A program made the position numbers and the translations under genes. This document shows, one piece after another, positions 52,652 to 56,785 of a DNA stretch of 56,785 nt. The first letter of the stretch is position 1; each line of letters begins with the position of its first letter. This DNA comes from Actinomycetes bacterium. GTDB lineage: Bacteria > Actinomycetota > Actinomycetes > Propionibacteriales > Propionibacteriaceae. The stretch lies in contig JAEVYS010000102.1 in assembly GCA_023392635.1 (NCBI GenBank), positions 1-56,785 on the forward strand. Direction: 5' to 3'. The notes beneath the pieces were generated by a model. The model was not told the origin of the DNA, did no database searches, and saw only the letters and a list, made by a program, of their open reading frames with translations.

Positions 52652-53829
52652 TGACCGATCAGGTCACCCAGACGCCCGAAACGGGTGCCAAGAAGACCAG
52701 CCTCGCGCACCGCCTGTACACCGGCGAGGTCTCCTACGACTTCGTCGCCAAGCGCAACCGCTGGTACATCATCTCCGCGGTGGTGCTGGCGATCTCCATC
52801 CTTGCCATCGTCTTCCGCGGGCTGAGCCTCGGCATCGAGTTCAGCGGCGGCGTCGAGTTCCAGGCCCCGGTCACCGTCTCCTCGTCCACGGTCGAGGACG
52901 TGCGCCTGGCCGTCAAAGCCCTGAACATCCCGGGCAACGACGATGTCACGGTCAACACCATCGGCGACAGCCAGGTGCGCGTGCAGACCACCGCCCTGAA
53001 CCCCGACGAGGTCACCGCGGTGAAGTCGGCGATCGCCTCCGCGATCGGCCTCCAGCCCGACGACGTCGCCTACTCCGCGATCGGCGCGTCCTGGGGCCAG
53101 CAGATCACGACGCAGGCCCTGATCGCCCTGTTCGTGTTCCTCGCGCTGGTCATGGTGCTGATCTGGATCTACTTCCGCGAGTGGAAGATGAGCATCTCGG
53201 CGATCATCGCCCTTGTGCACGACCTGGTGGTCACGATCGGCATCTACGCCCTGGTCGGCTTCACCGTCACGCCCGCCACGATGATCGGTGTGCTGACGAT
53301 CCTGGGCTATTCGCTCTACGACACGATCGTCGTGTTCGACCGGATCAGGGAGAACACGAGGGATCTGGCCAACGGTCGGTCCACCTACTCGGTCGCGGCG
53401 AACTCGGCGCTCAACCAGGTGCTGGTCCGCTCGCTGAACACCACGATCATCGGCGTCCTGCCGGTCGCGGCCCTGCTCTTCACCGGCTGGTTCATCCTCG
53501 GCACCGGCCCGCTGAAGGACCTGGGCCTGGCGCTGTTCGTCGGCATGATCGCCGGTGCCTACTCCTCGATCTTCATCGCCACCCCCATCCTCGCCCAGAT
53601 GCGCGAGGCGGACCCGGACATGGTGGAGCACAGGGAGCGGCTCGCCCGGCGTGCCGCCCGGGCGAGCGAGAAGGTCGCGCACCGACCGAAGGCCGTCACC
53701 CTGGCCGTCGGCGACCCCGCGGCGGCCGGGGTGGACCCGGCTACCCTCGGGCTGGTCTCCGCGAAGGAACTGGACGGGACCGCACGGCGCCAGCCGTCCC
53801 GGCAGACCCGCAGCCGGCGCAGGAAGTGA
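52651..53829 (+). CDS. secF: Protein translocase subunit SecF
   Basis: A 392-residue membrane partner of SecD. An N-terminal helix is followed by SLGIEFSGGVEFQ, the outer domain, and five helices with LVHDLVVTIGIYALVG, ILGYSLYDTIVVFDRIREN and the final IFIATPILAQMRE. A C-terminal basic tail of about 90 residues follows. ATG 52651 is chosen; GTG 52648 just before it would add one residue, and both are served by GGGAGGTGAGG. It is the third gene of yajC-secD-secF. Confidence 0.95.
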   Translation: MTDQVTQTPETGAKKTSLAHRLYTGEVSYDFVAKRNRWYIISAVVLAISILAIVFRGLSLGIEFSGGVEFQAPVTVSSSTVEDVRLAVKALNIPGNDDVTVNTIGDSQVRVQTTALNPDEVTAVKSAIASAIGLQPDDVAYSAIGASWGQQITTQALIALFVFLALVMVLIWIYFREWKMSISAIIALVHDLVVTIGIYALVGFTVTPATMIGVLTILGYSLYDTIVVFDRIRENTRDLANGRSTYSVAANSALNQVLVRSLNTTIIGVLPVAALLFTGWFILGTGPLKDLGLALFVGMIAGAYSSIFIATPILAQMREADPDMVEHRERLARRAARASEKVAHRPKAVTLAVGDPAAAGVDPATLGLVSAKELDGTARRQPSRQTRSRRRK

Positions 53830-53831
53830 CC

Positions 53832-54374
53832 ATGGCGAGCTCCGAGGCCAACAAGGCGCTGATCGCGTCCCTGATCCGCGACATCCCCGACTTCCCGAAG
53901 CCGGGCGTCCTGTTCAAGGACATCACCCCGCTGCTGTCGGACGCGGCCGGCTATCGCGCGGCCATCACCGAACTGGCCGCGAGCGCTCCGGAGGGCATCG
54001 ATGTCGTGGTCGGCATGGAGGCCCGCGGGTTCATCTTCGCCGGGCCGGTGGCCCTGGAGCTGGGCGCGGGTTTCGTCCCCGTCCGCAAGCCCGGCAAGCT
54101 GCCCGGTGACGTCTACACCCAGACCTTCTCGCTGGAGTACGGACACGAGACCCTCGCCGTCCACACCGACGCGATCATGCCGGGGGCGAGGGTCCTGGTG
54201 ATCGATGACGTGCTCGCGACCGGCGGCACCGTGGGCGCGACCTCTGCCCTGATCACCCGCCTCGGCGCCGAGCTGGTGCACGTCTCGGTGCTGCTCGAGC
54301 TGAGCTTCCTCGGCGGGCGCCAGCACCTGGCCGGCCTCGGCATCACCGACACCACGGCCGTCCTCACCGTCTGA
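53832..54374 (+). CDS. apt: Adenine phosphoribosyltransferase Apt
   Basis: A 180-residue purine salvage enzyme. It begins LIRDIPDFPKPGVLFKDITPLL, a family mark, then GMEARGFIFAGPVALELGAGFVPVRKPGKLP and the PRPP-binding VLVIDDVLATGGTVGA. Length and motifs are standard. ATG 53832 lies two bases after the secF stop. The secDF-apt-rel order is common in actinobacteria. Confidence 0.97.
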   Translation: MASSEANKALIASLIRDIPDFPKPGVLFKDITPLLSDAAGYRAAITELAASAPEGIDVVVGMEARGFIFAGPVALELGAGFVPVRKPGKLPGDVYTQTFSLEYGHETLAVHTDAIMPGARVLVIDDVLATGGTVGATSALITRLGAELVHVSVLLELSFLGGRQHLAGLGITDTTAVLTV

Positions 54375-54379
54375 CCACG

Positions 54380-54407
54380 GTGGGGCGGCGCCGCACGCCG
54401 CCGCCAC
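54380..54407 (+). terminator. GC-rich hairpin after apt
   Basis: GGCGGCG (54384-54390), loop CCGCA, CGCCGCC (54396-54402), extended by GTG/CAC outside with a bulge. It starts 10 bp after the apt stop and lacks a T-tract; it may slow transcription before rel. Confidence 0.4.
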
Positions 54408-54410
54408 GGG

Positions 54411-54416
54411 TAGGAT
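54411..54416 (+). promoter_or_regulatory. Putative -10 of rel
   Basis: TAGGAT directly after the hairpin. A start about 7 nt later leaves a leader of roughly 26 nt carrying GGAGG four bases before GTG 54449. No -35 is seen. Confidence 0.4.
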
Positions 54417-54448
54417 GAGCCTCCACTTCAACCACTTGCGGAGGCGGC

Positions 54449-56749
54449 GTGTCCCAGGGCGTCCATGGACCCTACGGTGAGGGGGACGGCCTGCCCGGAG
54501 AGCCCCGGACGCGCCTGGCGGCCACGGACCAGCCCCGGATGCGGATGCGGCAGGTGCTCGCCCGGATCGGAGCGCAGCGCAACCAGCCGGTGCCCGTGCT
54601 CGACCCGCTGATCCGGATCGTCCACACCCACCATCCCAAGGCCGACGTCGCGCTGATCGAGCGCGCCTACCGCACCGCCGAGCACTACCACACCGGGCAG
54701 CTGCGCAAGAGCGGTGACGCCTACATCACCCACCCGCTGGCGGTCGCGACGATCCTGGCCGAGCTGGGAATGACCGAGCCGACCCTGTGCGCCGCCCTCC
54801 TCCACGACACCGTGGAGGACACGTCCTACACCGTCGAGCAGCTGAACGCCGACTTCGGGCCCGAGATCGCCGCCATGGTCGACGGCGTGACCAAGCTCGA
54901 CAAGATCGCGTGGGGCGAGTCGGCGAAGGCGGAGACCATCCGCAAGATGGTCCTGGCGATGAGCAAGGACATCCGCGTCCTGGTGATCAAGCTGGCCGAC
55001 CGGCTGCACAACATGCGCACCATCGGCTACCTGCGCCAGGACAAGCAGATGGTGATCGCCAGGGACACGCTGGAGATCTTCGCCCCGCTGGCGCACCGGC
55101 TGGGCATGAACGCGATCAAGTGGGAGCTGGAGGACCTGTCCTTCGCCACCCTCCAGCCGAAGGTCTACGACGAGATCGTCAAGCTGGTGGCGGCCCGTGC
55201 CCCGCTGCGGGAGGACTACCTGCGGGTGGTGACCGAGCAGGTACGGGCCGACCTCGCCGAGGCCGGCATCAAGGCCACCGTCTACGGCCGTCCGAAGCAC
55301 TACTACTCGATCTACCAGAAGATGGTGGTGCGGGGACGCGACTTCGCCGACATCTACGACCTGGTCGGCCTGCGGATCCTCGTCGACACCCAGCGTGACT
55401 GCTACGCCGCGCTGGGCACGCTGCACGCGCGCTGGAACCCCCTGCCCGGGCGGTTCAAGGACTACATCGCAATGCCCAAGTTCAACCTCTACCAGTCGCT
55501 GCACACGACCGTCCTCGGTCCGGGCGGCAAGCCGGTGGAGCTCCAGATCCGCACCCACGAGATGCACCGCCAGGCCGAGTACGGCGTGGCTGCACACTGG
55601 AAGTACAAGGAGGGCAAGGTCGACGGCACCGAGCTCAACTGGGTGCAGCAGATCAACCAGTGGCAGCGGGAGACCGAGGACCCGGGGGAGTTCCTCGACA
55701 CGCTGCGCTTCGAGATCGCCAACGACGAGGTGTTCGTGTTCACGCCGAAGGGCGACGTGATCAGCCTGCCGGCGGGTGGCACCCCGGTGGACTTCGCGTA
55801 CGCCGTCCACACCGAGGTCGGTCACCGCACGATCGGCGCGAGGGTCAACGGGCGCCTCGTGCCGCTGGAGTCGGCGCTGTCGAGCGGGGACGTGGTCGAG
55901 GTGCTCACGTCGAAGGCGGCCAACGCCGGCCCGAGCCGTGACTGGCTCGGCTTCGTCAAGAGCCCGCGTGCGCGCGGCAAGATCCGCCAGTACTTCATGC
56001 GCGAACGGCGCGAGGAGTCGATCGAGAACGGCAAGGAGCTGCTCACCAAGCAGCTGCGCCGGGCGGGGCTCCCGTTGCAGCGGCTGCTGACCGTCGAGCA
56101 CATGACCGGCGTCACGGAGCATTTCCGGGTGCCGGACGTGAACGCGCTGTACGCGGCCATCGGCGAGGGCTCGATCAGTCCGCAGTCGGTGGTGCAGAGG
56201 TTGATCGCGTCCGAGGGCGGCGTGGAGGAGGTCGCCGAGCTCAGCGGCGAGGACACCTCGGTGATCACCCGTCCACGGCGGAGCCGGATGTCGTCCGGCA
56301 ACGACGCCGGCGTGGTGGTGCAGGGCGACCCGAACGTGTGGGTTAAGCTCGCCCGCTGCTGCCGTCCGGTGCCCGGCGACGAGATCCTCGGGTTCGTGAC
56401 GCGCGAGAGCGGGGTCTCCGTCCACCGCGTGGACTGCACGAACGCCCAGGACCTGCGCGCCCAGCCCGACCGCCTCGTGGAGGTGGCCTGGGCGCCGACC
56501 GCGACCAGCTCGTTCCTGGTGGCGCTGCACGTCGAGGGCCTCGACCGGACCGGAATCCTGTCCGACGTCACCCGGGTGCTGGGCGAGCACCACATCTCCA
56601 TCCAGTCGGCCACCCTGAACACGGCCAAGGACCACACGTTCCGCTTCCGGCTCACCTTCGAGACCACCGACCCGACCCACCTGGAGCACCTGATCGGCGC
56701 CGTCCGGAAGGTCCCCGGCGTCTACGACGTCTTCCGCCTCAAGAACTGA
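54449..56749 (+). CDS. rel: Bifunctional (p)ppGpp synthetase/hydrolase Rel
   Basis: A 766-residue stringent-response enzyme. The hydrolase HD domain keeps HDTVED (119-124); the synthetase domain has IYDLVGLRILVDT, the basic RFKD loop (about 335-338) typical of bifunctional enzymes rather than E. coli RelA, FNLYQSLHTTV and ELQIRTHEMH. TGS domain (VFVFTPKGDVISLPAGGTPVDFAYAVHTEVGH), a zinc-finger-like stretch with VKLARCCRPVPGD, and a C-terminal ACT domain follow. Both activities should therefore be intact. GTG 54449 has GGAGG at a spacing of four. A palindromic repeat begins four bases after the stop. Confidence 0.97.
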   Translation: MSQGVHGPYGEGDGLPGEPRTRLAATDQPRMRMRQVLARIGAQRNQPVPVLDPLIRIVHTHHPKADVALIERAYRTAEHYHTGQLRKSGDAYITHPLAVATILAELGMTEPTLCAALLHDTVEDTSYTVEQLNADFGPEIAAMVDGVTKLDKIAWGESAKAETIRKMVLAMSKDIRVLVIKLADRLHNMRTIGYLRQDKQMVIARDTLEIFAPLAHRLGMNAIKWELEDLSFATLQPKVYDEIVKLVAARAPLREDYLRVVTEQVRADLAEAGIKATVYGRPKHYYSIYQKMVVRGRDFADIYDLVGLRILVDTQRDCYAALGTLHARWNPLPGRFKDYIAMPKFNLYQSLHTTVLGPGGKPVELQIRTHEMHRQAEYGVAAHWKYKEGKVDGTELNWVQQINQWQRETEDPGEFLDTLRFEIANDEVFVFTPKGDVISLPAGGTPVDFAYAVHTEVGHRTIGARVNGRLVPLESALSSGDVVEVLTSKAANAGPSRDWLGFVKSPRARGKIRQYFMRERREESIENGKELLTKQLRRAGLPLQRLLTVEHMTGVTEHFRVPDVNALYAAIGEGSISPQSVVQRLIASEGGVEEVAELSGEDTSVITRPRRSRMSSGNDAGVVVQGDPNVWVKLARCCRPVPGDEILGFVTRESGVSVHRVDCTNAQDLRAQPDRLVEVAWAPTATSSFLVALHVEGLDRTGILSDVTRVLGEHHISIQSATLNTAKDHTFRFRLTFETTDPTHLEHLIGAVRKVPGVYDVFRLKN

Positions 56750-56752
56750 CCC

Positions 56753-56785
56753 GGACCGTATTGGGGACGGTTCCCAACTCGGTCC
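56753..56785. repeat. REP-like hairpin, GGGGACGGTT family, at the right edge
   Basis: GGACCG (56753-56758) and CGGTCC (56780-56785) pair around a 21-nt loop that holds GGGGACGGTT. The arms differ in sequence from those of the other copies yet still match each other. It starts four bases after the rel stop; any partner copy would lie outside the window. Confidence 0.6.

Noticed and set aside
54380..54407. Classical rho-independent terminator after apt
   Set aside because: The hairpin is real but no run of T follows; kept only as a GC-rich hairpin. The same holds for the hairpins at 20326 and 48010.

Overview
The window is a very GC-rich stretch of chromosome with tightly packed genes, frequent GTG starts and many ATGA/GTGA stop-start overlaps. 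Its content points to an actinobacterium (Actinomycetota, plausibly near the Propionibacteriales; the exact family is inference). Supporting marks are a PriA-type isomerase, GatCAB tRNA amidotransferase, a HGxxPAAW protein inside the trp cluster, a TIGR03085-type protein, and gene order close to Mycobacterium tuberculosis (iscS/mnmA/MetE-like/ligA/ACT/gatCAB; hisI-trpE-x-trpC-trpB-trpA-lgt; yebC-ruvCAB-yajC-secDF-apt-rel). I see no tRNA, rRNA, CRISPR array, insertion sequence, prophage or plasmid signature; almost everything is core genome.

Layout. 1-10.9 kb: end of a cysteine desulfurase, a VanZ/RDD membrane protein, mnmA, a short MetE-like protein, a reductase of the RibD/DHFR fold on the other strand, ligA with a tiny membrane gene behind it, an ACT protein, gatCAB and a second VanZ protein. 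10.9-18.4 kb: a DEAD/DEAH helicase, then reverse-strand genes (DUF1697, a membrane-embedded spermidine-synthase-like protein, serC-serA, a TIGR03085-type protein). 18.5-31.5 kb: hisI-trpE, HGxxPAAW gene, trpCBA, a SCO-type lipoprotein, lgt, gltBD. 31.5-40.8 kb: an NTF2-like protein, arginase and a second DUF1697 gene, dnaE, a membrane protein, a CYTH-CHAD protein, a YbaK deacylase and a DUF554 protein. 40.9-45.8 kb: hisDCBH-priA and an EVE-domain gene. 45.9-56.8 kb: lipoate ligase (reverse), yebC, ruvCAB, yajC-secDF, apt and rel.

How the genes work together. The cysteine desulfurase would supply sulfur to MnmA; GatCAB makes Gln-tRNA/Asn-tRNA; SerA/SerC feed serine to tryptophan synthase; GltBD supplies glutamate; PriA serves both histidine and tryptophan synthesis (there is no trpF and no hisF here); Lgt would lipidate the SCO lipoprotein encoded just before it; RuvCAB resolves Holliday junctions under an SOS box; YajC-SecDF assists Sec export; Rel handles (p)ppGpp.

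The non-coding signals are the most interesting part. (1) A family of short palindromes has a constant GGGGACGGTT core and flanking arms that differ between copies but stay self-complementary; one copy is a 76-bp inverted pair that provides the stop codons of two convergent genes. (2) About a dozen genes have a NANNNT hexamer ending 5-8 nt before the start codon, the arrangement of leaderless mRNAs. (3) Several promoters carry short direct repeats one helical phase apart (hisI, gltB, the EVE gene), an SOS box lies at ruvC, and a 22-bp perfect inverted repeat lies between yebC and ruvC. No stretch longer than about 235 bp lacks a gene.
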